Shown piece by piece: positions 34,571-43,430 of a DNA stretch of 64,000 nucleotides (positions are counted from its first letter, which is position 1; each line of letters starts with the position of its first letter). The notes beneath the pieces are model-generated. The model searched no databases and was not told the DNA's origin. It worked only from the letters and a program-made list of their open reading frames with translations. This stretch comes from an uncultured Paracoccus sp. (GTDB lineage Bacteria; Pseudomonadota; Alphaproteobacteria; Rhodobacterales; Rhodobacteraceae). Where the stretch lies: contig NZ_CANMEH010000009.1 in NCBI RefSeq assembly GCF_947496875.1, positions 95,515 to 159,514 of the forward strand. The letters are read 5' to 3'. The translations under genes and the position numbers were made by a program.

Positions 34571-36194
34571 CGGTCACATACACATAGTCATAGTTGACGG
34601 GAATCGAGACGGGGTCCGTATAAAGCGCGTCGGCGCCCCCCATCCGCGGCGACTTGATGGTAAAGCGCTGTTCGTTGAACACCGGCACCCACGGCGCCTG
34701 CTCCATCACCTGCATGTAGACGTCCGACCACGCCTCCAGCCGCGCCTCGGCCTCGTCGGGCCGGGCCATCGCGTCGGCCGCGGCGGCGGCCTGGTCCAGT
34801 TCCTCGTCGCAGAACTTGGCCCAGTTCCAGCCGCCCTCGCCTGCCCCGGCGCAACCGAGGATCGGACCGTAGAAGTTGGAGGGATCGGGGAAATCCGCGA
34901 TCCACGCCATACCGCCGGACCACACCATCGGGGCATTCCCCGCGCCGCCGGCCTCGATGACGTTGGCCTGTGCCAGGCTCTGGATCTAGGCGTCGATTCC
35001 GATCGCCTTCAGATCCTGCTGGATGGCTTGGGCGATGCGCGGGTTCGGATCCGTGTTCATCACGTAAAGCTCGGTCTGGAATCCGTCGGCCAGACCGGCC
35101 TCGGCCAGCAGTTCCTTCGCGGCCTCCGGGTCGTACGCATACCCGTCGTAGTCCTCGGTATATCCGGGCATGCTGGGCGGCAGCGGCTGGTTGGCCGGAA
35201 TCGCCCGGTTGTTGATCATCTGGACGATGCGATTCTTGTTGATCGCCATGTTCACGGCGCGGCGCACCTCGACATTGTCAAAGGGCGGCTGGGTGACATT
35301 CATCGTGATGTAGCCGGTCTGCAGCTGCCCGCCCTCGACCACCCGCGCCTTCTGCTCGGGGTCGTTCATCACCTCCTGGAACTTGGCCGGGGGGATGCCG
35401 TCGCCCGGCACGTCGACCTCGCCGTTCTGCAGGCGCAGCAGCGCCACGACCGGCTCCTGCCCGATCTCGAAGGTGATCTGGTCCAGATAGGGCAGCCCCT
35501 CGCGCCAGTAATCGGGGTTCCTGACCAGGGTCAGCTTCTGCCCGGTGACCCATTCGCCCAGCTTGAAGGCGCCGGTGCCGACCGGCTGATGGCCGAAATC
35601 GCCGTCCGCGGCCTCGACCGCCTCTTTCGGGACGACCGAGGCGAAGTTCAGCGCCAGCACGTGCAGGAAGGTCGCGTCCGGCCGGGACAGCTCGAACCTG
35701 ACGGTTTGCGGATCCACGACCGTCAGCCCTTCCAGCGTGGTGGCCGAACCGTCAGCCATCTTGTCGGCACCCTTGATCGAACCGAAAAAGCCCGCGCCGG
35801 GCGACTGGGTCGCCGGGGTCAGCACCCGGTCGATCGAATACTTGACGTCATCCGCCGTCATCTCGCGGCCGTTGTGGAACTTGACCCCCGGACGCAACTT
35901 GAAGGTGTAGGTGAGCAGATCGTCGCTGATCTCGTAGCTTTCGGCCAGGCCGGGGCGCAGGTCGGTCGTGCCGGGCGCGTAGTCCATCAGCCCGTCGAAC
36001 ACCGACTTGATCATCGACCAGTTCTGCCAGTCATAGCCGATGGCAGGATCCAGCGTCGCCACGTCGTCCTTGTAGGTGATGACGATGGCCCCGCCCTGCC
36101 GCGCGTCGGGGTCCGGCGTCTCGTCCTGTGCCAGGGCTGGGCCAGCCAGCAGGGCTGTCATCGCGGTCGCGGCCAGAAGCTGCCTCAGGGTCAT
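34560..36194 (-). pseudogene. ABC substrate-binding protein, family 5, interrupted by an in-frame TAG
   Basis: The frame from ATG 36194 (AGGAGAG upstream; signal peptide MTLRQLLAATAMTALLAGP to ALAQD) runs 402 codons, then hits TAG at 34988-34986. Reading on in the same frame gives 141 more residues of good SBP_bac_5 sequence (IQSLAQANVIEAGG, MAWIADFPDPSNFYG, PWVPVFNEQRFTI) up to TAA 34562-34560. There is no frameshift; one base change (for example GAG or CAG to TAG at codon 403) explains it. The truncated product would lack the C-terminal lobe. Either a recent nonsense mutation or a sequencing error. Confidence 0.85.
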
Positions 36195-36213
36195 CTTTTC
36201 GCTCTCCTGTTGG

Positions 36214-37134
36214 TCATCTCAGTTTTATGCGGGGATCGATCAGCGGCGCGATCATGTCGGCGAGCAGGTTGCCCAGAACGATCGCGAAGGCCGAGACGAG
36301 TGTGACCCCCATGATGATGGGGATGTCCACGCGCTGGATTGCCTGCCACGCGAGCTGACCGATCCCCGGCCAGCCGAACACGCTCTCGACGATCACCGCG
36401 CCCCCCATGAAGATGCCGACATCGATCCCTATCATCGCGATGATCGGCAGGATTGCATTCGGCACGGCGTGGTTCAACAGGACGCGGCGGCGGGTCAGCC
36501 CCTTGGCACGGGCCGTGCGCACATAGTCGGTGTGCAGCACATCGATCATCGAGGACTGCATCATCCGCGCGTACCAGCCCGACCCGGTGATCGCCAGCGT
36601 CAGCGCCGGCAGCACCGCATGGGACAGCGTCCCGTAGCCGCTGATCGGAAACCAGCCCAGCTTGACCGCAAACAGGTACAGCAGCAGCGGACCGACGACG
36701 AACTGCGGCGCCGAGACGGCGGCAAAGCTGGTCATCATCAGCACGCTGTCCACGGCCCGGCCGCGATACAGCGCCGCGGCGATGCCCAGGGTGAGGCCGA
36801 TCACCAGCTCGAAAACGATGGCCAGCCCCATCAGCTGCAGCGTGGCCGGCAGGCGCGCGGCGATCAGCGTCGCGACGTCGGCCCTTTGCAGATAGCTGCG
36901 GCCCATGTCGCCCTGCACCAGACCCGTCAGATAGGTCCAGTACTGCACCAGGAACGGCTGATCGAGGCCGAGTTCCCTGCGGATGCTTTCCACCACCTGC
37001 GGGGTGGCGGAACGTCCGGCGATCTGCCGCACCGGATCGGCGGGCAGCACATACAGCAGCACGAACGTGACCAGGCTGACTCCCAGCAGGATCAGCACGG
37101 ACTGGATCAGGCGCCGGGCAACATAGGACCACAT
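36214..37134 (-). CDS. Oligopeptide-type ABC permease, DppB-like (second system)
   Basis: Product of 306 residues. DppB family: RRLIQSVLILLGVSLVTFVLLYVLPADPV, RRELGLDQPFLVQYWTYLTG, DVLHTDYVRTARAKGLTRRR EAA loop, VFGWPGIGQLAWQAIQRVD and C-terminal ADMIAPLIDPRIKLR. Channel subunit partnering the DppC-like protein just upstream. The cognate binding-protein gene directly downstream carries a premature stop. Confidence 0.87.
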   Translation of the reverse strand: MWSYVARRLIQSVLILLGVSLVTFVLLYVLPADPVRQIAGRSATPQVVESIRRELGLDQPFLVQYWTYLTGLVQGDMGRSYLQRADVATLIAARLPATLQLMGLAIVFELVIGLTLGIAAALYRGRAVDSVLMMTSFAAVSAPQFVVGPLLLYLFAVKLGWFPISGYGTLSHAVLPALTLAITGSGWYARMMQSSMIDVLHTDYVRTARAKGLTRRRVLLNHAVPNAILPIIAMIGIDVGIFMGGAVIVESVFGWPGIGQLAWQAIQRVDIPIIMGVTLVSAFAIVLGNLLADMIAPLIDPRIKLR

Positions 37135-37136
37135 GG

Positions 37137-38030
37137 CTAGCCCCTGCCCTTCTGCGTCGGGTCCATCTCCTCACGCAGGGCGTCGCCGACCAGGTTGAAG
37201 GCCAGGGCCAGCAGCAGGATCGCGGCGCCCGGAATGAACACCAGCCAGGGCGCCGACTGGAAATAGGTCTGGTTCTCGAAGATGATGTTGCCCCAACTCG
37301 GCGTGGGCGGCTGCACCCCGACGCCCAGATAGCTGAGAGTCGCCTCCAGCAGCACGGTGATGGAGATGCCCAGCGTGCCCCAGACCAGCAGCGTCGGCAC
37401 CAGGTGCGGCAGGATATGGTGCCACAGGATGCGGGCGTCGCTGGCGCCCAGGGTGCGCTCGGCGGCGACGAAGTCGCGCTCGGCCAGCGAGATCGTCTGG
37501 GTGTAGACGATCCGCGCGGTCTGCACCCAGTTCACCAGCGCGATGACCAGCGCGACGATCCACAGCGAGGGCTGGAAGATCGCGGCCAGGCAGATCGCCA
37601 GCAGCAGCGCGGGAAACGCCATCATCAGATCCGTCAGGCGCATCAGCAGACTGCCGATCCAGCCGCGCCACCAGCCGGCAACCAGTCCCACCGTTGTGCC
37701 GATCAGCAGTGCCATGCCGTTCGCGACGATGCCGATGATCAGTGACGTGCGGGCCCCATAGAGCAAGCGGGAGAAAAGGTCGCGGCCCAGCAGGTCGGTG
37801 CCGACCCAGTAGGTCGCGTTGGGGGGCATCGGCGCGCCCTCCAGCGTCAGCCCGTCGAAGTTCTGCTGATCGGGCGGGAAGGTCGCGATCTGCGGCGCGA
37901 AAATGGCCGCAGTGATGATGATGAGGATGACGGCGATGCCGAATGCCGCCATTGGCCGCCGCAGCAGCCGACCGGGAAGTCTGCGGGTCGGCAACTCGGC
38001 GACTGCAGCAGCGGGCTCGGTCCGGCTCAC
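37137..38030 (-). CDS. Oligopeptide-type ABC permease, DppC-like (second system)
   Basis: DppC family: FGIAVILIIITAAIFAPQIA, WVGTDLLGRDLFSRLLYGARTS, RDFVAAERTLGASDARILWHH EAA loop, GVGVQPPTPSWGNIIFENQ. The start is uncertain. The frame is open to TTG 38138 (333 residues), but the first 35 residues are unlike the family, so I favour GTG 38030 (297 residues, MSRTEPAAAV). Either way it follows directly on the AmiC-like gene and ends two bases before the DppB-like start. Confidence 0.83.
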   Translation of the reverse strand: MSRTEPAAAVAELPTRRLPGRLLRRPMAAFGIAVILIIITAAIFAPQIATFPPDQQNFDGLTLEGAPMPPNATYWVGTDLLGRDLFSRLLYGARTSLIIGIVANGMALLIGTTVGLVAGWWRGWIGSLLMRLTDLMMAFPALLLAICLAAIFQPSLWIVALVIALVNWVQTARIVYTQTISLAERDFVAAERTLGASDARILWHHILPHLVPTLLVWGTLGISITVLLEATLSYLGVGVQPPTPSWGNIIFENQTYFQSAPWLVFIPGAAILLLALAFNLVGDALREEMDPTQKGRG

Positions 38031-38127
38031 CACGTTGCGGGCACCGCCCGGGCGCGACGGGCGCCGGTCCTGACTGCCCTGGTGACGCGAGGCAGTCTTT
38101 CGATGCTGACCTCCCGCGGCCTCATCT

Positions 38128-39189
38128 TCATCGGACAACCTGCAGGTGGCTGCGCCGCGCGGCGGGACCGGGCGTCGGAGGGCGGCTCAGATACGGATCC
38201 GCCTCGATCATGGGCAGGCTCAGGATGGGGTTGAACCGCCCGCGTTGAACGCGCGCGATATGCACCGGGTGCGCCCTGTGATGCGTCGCCGGGTCCAGCG
38301 GTTCGTACCCGCCGGACAGGAGTTGCGGCAGGGTCATGTCGTCGGAAGACCCGGGCTGCCCGAGCAGGTCGACGAGTGTCATGACCGACAGAAAGGCGGC
38401 ACGCTGGAAGCTGTTGGCAAAGATCGGCGCCGGGCCGACGCCGGCGAAATAGGGGCCGACCGAGATCAGGCCCTCGGCCGCGTCTCCGACGGCCAAGACC
38501 TCGGCTTCCGTGAAGTTGCAGGACAGCACCGGAATCCGGCATCCGTGCTGACGCAACGCCCGAAGGAACGCGTATTGCGACTCCCCCACCAACGAATTCA
38601 GCACGAAATCCGGCGCGGCATTCCGTACCTCATCCGCCAGCGCGGCGACATCAGTGTCGCCGAGCGCAACGGTCCGGTCGCCCAGGATCTCACCGCCTGC
38701 CGCGGTGACCTGCATGCGTGCGACGCGTGCGATCTCCCAACCCCAGACATAGTTCGAACCGGCCAGGAAAGCCCGGCGCCCCAGTGCGGGCAAGGCCCAG
38801 TCCAGCAGCGGAAGCACGTTCTGGTTCACCGTCGAGTGCATGTACGCAACCGAGTCAGCGGTTTCGAACCCCTCGCATGGGGCACCATACCAGAGTGTCG
38901 CGCCATGCCGTTCCAGGACGGGGATCACTTCCTTGCGGCTGGCCGAGGTGATCGCGCCAAACAGGTGTCGCAGCCCCGTCGTGCGGCACAGCCGGTCGAC
39001 GCACGGCCCGTAGCAATCAGCGCGACCGGCAGGATCCGCCTCGTGGATGCGGATGGTCACCGGTGCATCGGGATCGGCGTTGATCAGCTGGACCGCTGCC
39101 CGCACCCCGGAGCGGGCGGTCTCGGCCAGCCACCGATAGCTGCCGGACCGCGACGAGATCAGCCCGATATCCAGTAGCCTGCGCCCCAT
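38128..39189 (-). CDS. AmiC-like amide/urea-binding protein
   Basis: Product of 353 residues from ATG 39189; TTG 39204 is alternative. Periplasmic-binding fold of the AmiC/FmdD/UrtA group: IGLISSRSGSYRWLAETARSG, HLFGAITSASRKEVIPVLERH, LWYGAPCEGFETADSV, FLAGSNYVWGWEIAR, VLNSLVGESQYAFLRAL. There is no signal peptide, as in cytoplasmic AmiC of Pseudomonas, which binds amides and holds the antiterminator AmiR. It heads an operon with permeases, a binding protein, a formamidase and an ATPase, so sensing of a small amide is likely. No AmiR (ANTAR) gene is seen. A leaderless importer subunit is less likely. Confidence 0.78.
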   Translation of the reverse strand: MGRRLLDIGLISSRSGSYRWLAETARSGVRAAVQLINADPDAPVTIRIHEADPAGRADCYGPCVDRLCRTTGLRHLFGAITSASRKEVIPVLERHGATLWYGAPCEGFETADSVAYMHSTVNQNVLPLLDWALPALGRRAFLAGSNYVWGWEIARVARMQVTAAGGEILGDRTVALGDTDVAALADEVRNAAPDFVLNSLVGESQYAFLRALRQHGCRIPVLSCNFTEAEVLAVGDAAEGLISVGPYFAGVGPAPIFANSFQRAAFLSVMTLVDLLGQPGSSDDMTLPQLLSGGYEPLDPATHHRAHPVHIARVQRGRFNPILSLPMIEADPYLSRPPTPGPAARRSHLQVVR

Positions 39190-39532
39190 CCCGCCCCCGC
39201 ACAACGTTCAAGAAAACGCCCGCAGCCTGGATATGCCGGGCGTACGGGCCATGTAGCCATGCGATTGTCGCTATGCCGGGCGCTACCATAAAGGGCAGCG
39301 GAACCTGACGCAACAACCCTGCCGCAGATTTGCGCCTGCCGTCGGCTGCGATGACGTGACGGTAGAGTATGCCGGCCGCCGTTGCGGCCGTCATCTGTTC
39401 ATGGACGAGCTTCCCGGTGCCCAAGAGCCAACGAGTGACCTGTGGCCAGACCGATCAGGTGCAGGCCAACAGCGGCGTGGAGCACGCCGGCACAGAGTCA
39501 GATCTACCCGTTCCGGCGGGATCAGGCCAGGG
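39190..39532. other. Intergenic region upstream of the AmiC-like gene
   Basis: 343 bp with no convincing gene on either strand. It should contain the promoter of the AmiC/formamidase operon (read leftward) and the terminator of the small membrane-protein gene that ends at 39533. I see no clear promoter motif or strong hairpin. Confidence 0.45.
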
Positions 39533-39745
39533 TCAGTCAACGCCCGGGGGCGTGCCGGGTTGGGGCTCAGGACCGGTGGTCCCCACCGGTTCACCGTCGG
39601 TGTTGGTCGCAGCGGGCGAGTCGGGCGTCGGCACCGGATCCTCGACGTCGACGCCCATGAAGAACCAGACGGCGAGCAGAATCACCACTGCAGCTGCAAT
39701 CACAGTTGGCCACACCGCCATGTTGCGGGACCTGTTCGGGGCCAT
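39533..39745 (-). CDS. Small single-pass membrane protein next to the NO regulator
   Basis: Product of 70 residues. ATG 39745 has GAGG 6 nt upstream (GAGGACATC-ATG). Layout: short basic N-terminus MAPNRSRNM, one membrane helix VWPTVIAAAVVILLAVWFFM, then an acidic, Pro/Gly/Thr-rich tail DVEDPVPTPDSPAATN to GTPPGVD. It is divergent from the NnrR-type regulator, and an FNR/NNR-like site lies about 75 bp upstream. Co-control with denitrification is therefore plausible. Function unknown. Confidence 0.58.
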   Translation of the reverse strand: MAPNRSRNMAVWPTVIAAAVVILLAVWFFMGVDVEDPVPTPDSPAATNTDGEPVGTTGPEPQPGTPPGVD

Positions 39746-39818
39746 GATGTCCTCATCGATGTTCCGCGGCCGGGCTTGGTCGCTGCCGCCTGTCTGCGGT
39801 CGTTTCGCAAAGCCCGCC

Positions 39819-39832
39819 TTGACATTGGTCAG
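39819..39832. promoter_or_regulatory. FNR/NNR-like box, near match
   Basis: TTGAC-ATTG-GTCAG, one mismatch from the palindrome TTGAC-N4-GTCAA. Its centre is 80 bp from the ATG of the divergent small membrane protein, a fitting activation distance. It is only about 30 bp from the regulator's GTG, more like autorepression there. Confidence 0.5.
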
Positions 39833-39854
39833 GCCGGAACCCATCCGTGGCGGG

Positions 39855-40550
39855 GTGCGTGACCATGATTTTCACCTTGCGGCCGCCCGGCGATCCGCCT
39901 TTCTCGCCCCGCTGCCGGCCGCGCTGCAGGATCTGGTTCTGGAACGGGCTGTCGTCCGGACCGTCGATCCGGGCGAGACCCTGTTCCTGCAGGGCGAGAC
40001 CGCCGAGTCCGTTCACATCGTGCTGGATGGCTGGGTGAAGCTCTACCGCGTCGCCCCGTCCGGGGCCGAGGCGGTGGTCAGCGTCATGACCAAGGGCCGC
40101 AGCTTCGGTGAAGCCGTGGCGCTGCGGCAGGTCCCCTATCCGGTATCGGCGGAATCGATCACCGAAGCGACGCTGATCCAGATCAAGGGGGCGCAGCTGC
40201 GCTCTCAGATCCAGAACGATCCCAAGCTGGCGATCGCCGTGGTCTCGTCCACCTACATGCACCTGCAGTCGCTGATCACCCAGGTCGAACAACTCAAGGC
40301 CCGGTCCGGGGTCCAGCGGGTGGCAGAGTTCCTGGCCGATCTCGCCGATTGTGACGAGGGCGGGTGCAAGGTCACCCTGCCCTACAACAAGACTCTGATC
40401 GCGGGGCGGCTGGGGATGAAACCCGAAAGCCTGTCGCGCGCCTTTGCGCGCCTGCGCGATCACGGGGTCCGGATCGACGGCAACATCGTCAGGATCGAGG
40501 ATCTGGGCGAACTGCGCAATCTTGCCGCGGACCTGCATGGAAAACCCTGA
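39855..40550 (+). CDS. nnrR: Crp/FNR-family NO/nitrite-responsive regulator (NnrR/Dnr type)
   Basis: Product of 231 residues from GTG 39855, the only start giving the usual family length; no in-frame ATG lies near. Sensor domain with jelly-roll blocks (VRTVDPGETLFLQGE, SFGEAVALRQVPYPVSAES), a long dimer helix (LQSLITQVEQLKARSGVQRVAEFL) and an FNR-type helix-turn-helix: NKTLIAGRLGMKPESLSRAFARL, with E-x-L-SR in the recognition helix, suited to TTGAC/GTCAA half-sites. The N-terminal iron-sulfur cysteines of FNR are absent, as in heme/NO-sensing NNR and DNR. It stands beside norF and probably activates norC and nirS through their boxes. Confidence 0.82.
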   Translation: MRDHDFHLAAARRSAFLAPLPAALQDLVLERAVVRTVDPGETLFLQGETAESVHIVLDGWVKLYRVAPSGAEAVVSVMTKGRSFGEAVALRQVPYPVSAESITEATLIQIKGAQLRSQIQNDPKLAIAVVSSTYMHLQSLITQVEQLKARSGVQRVAEFLADLADCDEGGCKVTLPYNKTLIAGRLGMKPESLSRAFARLRDHGVRIDGNIVRIEDLGELRNLAADLHGKP

Positions 40551-40593
40551 CCGGTTCGGCGCATGCGGTGATCGGCCGTAAGGACCCGGCCGG

Positions 40594-40920
40594 TTACGCG
40601 ACCAGGAACAGCACGGCCGCCAGCGACATCACCAGCGCGAGGACCAGGCCGAAACCGCGCCCGATCTGGGGAGCACGGTCCAGGTGCAGATACCGGCCTA
40701 AAATCACGCGCGCCTTGAGCCAGGCCAGCACCAGGATCAGGATCCCGGCGATCCGGACCCAGTCCGGGCCCAGCGTCGGCAATGCCAGCGCCACGGCCGT
40801 GGACACCGCACTGAACAGCAGCAGGGCCAGCCAAGCGCGGGTCAGGTGACGCGCCTCGGCGCGCTCCTGCGGTCCGCGGCCGGTCGTCGGCCCGGCGTGA
40901 GGCTGCGATCCCCCCGTCAT
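40594..40920 (-). CDS. norF: NorF, small nitric oxide reductase-associated membrane protein
   Basis: Product of 108 residues, starting in an ATGA overlap with norE. Three membrane segments are visible: LTRAWLALLLFSAVSTAVAL, WVRIAGILILVLAWLKAR and FGLVLALVMSLAAVLFLVA. Position after norE at the end of norCBQDEF and the ILxWLKAR.IL motif resemble NorF / cytochrome oxidase subunit IV-like proteins. Needed in some species for full NO reductase activity; not part of the isolated enzyme. Cytoplasmic membrane. Confidence 0.8.
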   Translation of the reverse strand: MTGGSQPHAGPTTGRGPQERAEARHLTRAWLALLLFSAVSTAVALALPTLGPDWVRIAGILILVLAWLKARVILGRYLHLDRAPQIGRGFGLVLALVMSLAAVLFLVA

Positions 40921-41498
40921 CGCAGCAGATATATGATCGGGAACAGCACCACCCAGACCAGATCGACCATGTGCCAGAACTGCGCCCCTGCCTCGACATG
41001 ATCAGGCCGCAACCGGACGGCAACCAGCCCCAGGATCAGCACGCCGGCGACCACATGCGCGGCGTGAAACCCCGTGAGCAGCCAGTAGAAGGTGAAAAAC
41101 GCGTGCGCCTCGGTCCCCAGCCCCTTGCCGGCCGCGTCCATGTATTCCACGCCCTTGAGGATCGTGAACACCACTCCGAGCAGGGCCGCCGCAGCCAGCA
41201 TCCAGCGTGCGGCGCTGCGGGAACCGGCATTCACAGCGGTCACCGCCCGCGCGGCGAACCAGCCCGAGGTGACCAGCACCGCCGTGTTGATCCCGGCGGA
41301 GGCGCGGTGCAGCTGGTCCTGCGCGTCGGCGAATCCTGCGGGATCGGTCAGGCGCACTGCCAGGAAGGCCAGCAGCCCGGCGGCGAACACGGCAAGTTCG
41401 CTGACGATCAGCACCCACATCATCAGGTCGCCGGGCAGATCGTCCAGCAGGGATGGAGCTGATGCGTCCGGGTTGCTGGCGTGGTCCGATCCGCTCAC
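40917..41498 (-). CDS. norE: NorE, cytochrome oxidase subunit III-like protein
   Basis: Product of 193 residues from GTG 41498, which overlaps the norD stop (GTGA). Heme-copper oxidase subunit III family: DLMMWVLIVSELAVFAAGLLAFL, INTAVLVTSGWFAARAV, LTGFHAAHVVAGVLILGLV and FWHMVDLVWVVLFPIIYLL, five membrane segments. An auxiliary protein thought to aid assembly or activity of NO reductase. Confidence 0.85.
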   Translation of the reverse strand: MSGSDHASNPDASAPSLLDDLPGDLMMWVLIVSELAVFAAGLLAFLAVRLTDPAGFADAQDQLHRASAGINTAVLVTSGWFAARAVTAVNAGSRSAARWMLAAAALLGVVFTILKGVEYMDAAGKGLGTEAHAFFTFYWLLTGFHAAHVVAGVLILGLVAVRLRPDHVEAGAQFWHMVDLVWVVLFPIIYLLR

Positions 41499-43411
41499 GA
41501 CGCCACCAGCCGGCGATAGATCCCGGGCAGCGCGGCAGGCAGATGATCCGGGTGCGGCACCAGCGCGTAACCGCCGCGGCCGAACAGTCGCGGGAACCAC
41601 GCCTTTCCATCGCGGTCGACAGTGATGCCGAAGACGGAATTGCCGGCGCGCTCGGCCTCGCGCACTGCCATGCGGCTGTCCTCGATTCCATGCCGCCCCT
41701 CGTAATGGTCCAGATCGTTGGGCTTGCCGTCGGTGATGACCAGCAGCAGCCGACGACGCCGGGCCTGCGCGGCAAGTCCCGCCGTGGCATGCCGGATCCC
41801 GGCGCCGAGGCGCGTGTAGAAATGCGGACGCAGGGCTGCAATCCTGGCCTCGATTGCAGGGCTCATTCGTTCGTCGAAGCGTTTGCAGGTGGTAACGAAC
41901 ACCCGGTCGCGCTTGAGCGAGCTGAACGCCTGGACCGATACCGCGTCGCCGAGCGCATCGATTCCCCAGGCCAGCGCCGCCAGCGCCTCGCGTTCGATGT
42001 CGATCACGCTGCGTCCCGCGACGGCGCTTTCCGTGGACCGCGACACGTCCAGCAGGATCGAGACCGCGAGGTCCCGGGTCTCGGTCCGGGTCTGCCGCCA
42101 GACCCGGTCGCTGCCTTCTCCGGACACGCGCAGACCGACCTGCGACCGCACCGTCGCCTCCAGGTCCAGTTCGTCCCCGTCACGATGCCCCGAGGTGGTG
42201 ATCCGCCCTGGGCGCAGCGCCTCGAACCGGCGGCGGACGGCGTTGATGCGACGCCGCGCCGCTTGGTCGAACCCCGGCGCCGCGGCTTCGGTCGGCTGGG
42301 CCTCGCTGTCCAGCACCCGCACATGGGCCGGCAGATAGCAGCCACGACGGGCCTCCCACTCGGGATAGGTGAACACGCCCGACAGCGCCTCGCGGTCGAC
42401 ATCCTCGGGTGCCAGGTCCAGGTGCAGCTTGAGCCGGGTTGCGGGCGCCTTGCTGACCTGCCCCAGACCCAGCTCGTCCTGATCGTCGGCGGCCTTCTTG
42501 GCGCTGTCGTCGTCGTCGTCCTCGATCCGCCGGTTCAGGTTCAGGAACTCGGCCCAGCTCAGGATCGCCTCGAACTTGTGCAGGATCAGGCTGTCCTTGC
42601 GGTTGGCCTGGTCGGTACGCTGCCGGCGGGCGCGGATGGTGCGCTCTGCCGTGCTTTCTTCCGGCGTGCCGTCGGTGTCGCGCGTCTCGACCTCGCTCGG
42701 GGCGGACTGGCCGGGGGCCATCTTCCGCGGCCACATGGAAACTGGCCGCATCGGGCGGTAGCCGCGCGGTGCGGTGACCGGTCCATCCAGCAGCGCCCGG
42801 GCCGCATCGGGCAGCGGCGTCGGGTCGCCCAGCTCGGCCCGGATCAGCGCCTCGACCGCGGCTTCGACGGAGTGACGCGCTGGTGGCGGGCGGAATTGCA
42901 GCGTCAGCGCCGCGAGTTCGGCGTGCAGCGGCGCCAGCCCGGGTGCGTTGTCCAGCGTCGCGGCGACGGTCGCCCGCGCCGCGGCGATCACGGCCAGATC
43001 GTTCTGCAGCGGATCGGTCGCCGGCTCGGGTGGAACCGCCTGGGCTGCCGCGGCGACCAGCCACAGATACATGGCCGCGTTCGCCTCGATGCTCGGCATC
43101 AGGTCCAGCCGCACCGGCAGGCGCAGGATCTCGCCATCAAAGCTAGCCTGCGGCACGGCCTCGACTTCCGCCCCCAAGCGCCGGCGCAGGGACAGGCGGT
43201 GGTGGCTGATCCGGTCGGCATCGGCCCGGATGTCCACCGCCGGATCGCCGCCAAGCCCGCGGAACACCACCGCCAGCCGGTTGCGGAAATCGGCGAGATC
43301 GACGCTGGCGTCGTCATGGCGTGCGGGGCTGTCCAGCCGGCTGGCCCAGCCATGCCAGATCTTGCCGACGGTCTCTTCCGGCTCCCACGGCTCCAGCTCA
43401 AGCTCGCTCAT
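41495..43411 (-). CDS. norD: NorD, VWA-domain activator of nitric oxide reductase
   Basis: Product of 638 residues. The C-terminal von Willebrand factor A domain (from about residue 440) has a MIDAS DVSRST motif (VSILLDVSRSTESAV) and RLLLVITDGKPNDLDHYEG. The middle is charged and acidic (RRIEDDDDDSAKKAAD). NorD works with the AAA+ protein NorQ to insert or activate the non-heme iron centre of NorB. It lies 19 bp after norQ and overlaps norE. Confidence 0.92.
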   Translation of the reverse strand: MSELELEPWEPEETVGKIWHGWASRLDSPARHDDASVDLADFRNRLAVVFRGLGGDPAVDIRADADRISHHRLSLRRRLGAEVEAVPQASFDGEILRLPVRLDLMPSIEANAAMYLWLVAAAAQAVPPEPATDPLQNDLAVIAAARATVAATLDNAPGLAPLHAELAALTLQFRPPPARHSVEAAVEALIRAELGDPTPLPDAARALLDGPVTAPRGYRPMRPVSMWPRKMAPGQSAPSEVETRDTDGTPEESTAERTIRARRQRTDQANRKDSLILHKFEAILSWAEFLNLNRRIEDDDDDSAKKAADDQDELGLGQVSKAPATRLKLHLDLAPEDVDREALSGVFTYPEWEARRGCYLPAHVRVLDSEAQPTEAAAPGFDQAARRRINAVRRRFEALRPGRITTSGHRDGDELDLEATVRSQVGLRVSGEGSDRVWRQTRTETRDLAVSILLDVSRSTESAVAGRSVIDIEREALAALAWGIDALGDAVSVQAFSSLKRDRVFVTTCKRFDERMSPAIEARIAALRPHFYTRLGAGIRHATAGLAAQARRRRLLLVITDGKPNDLDHYEGRHGIEDSRMAVREAERAGNSVFGITVDRDGKAWFPRLFGRGGYALVPHPDHLPAALPGIYRRLVAS

Positions 43412-43430
43412 CGACCTCTGCGCTCCGTGC

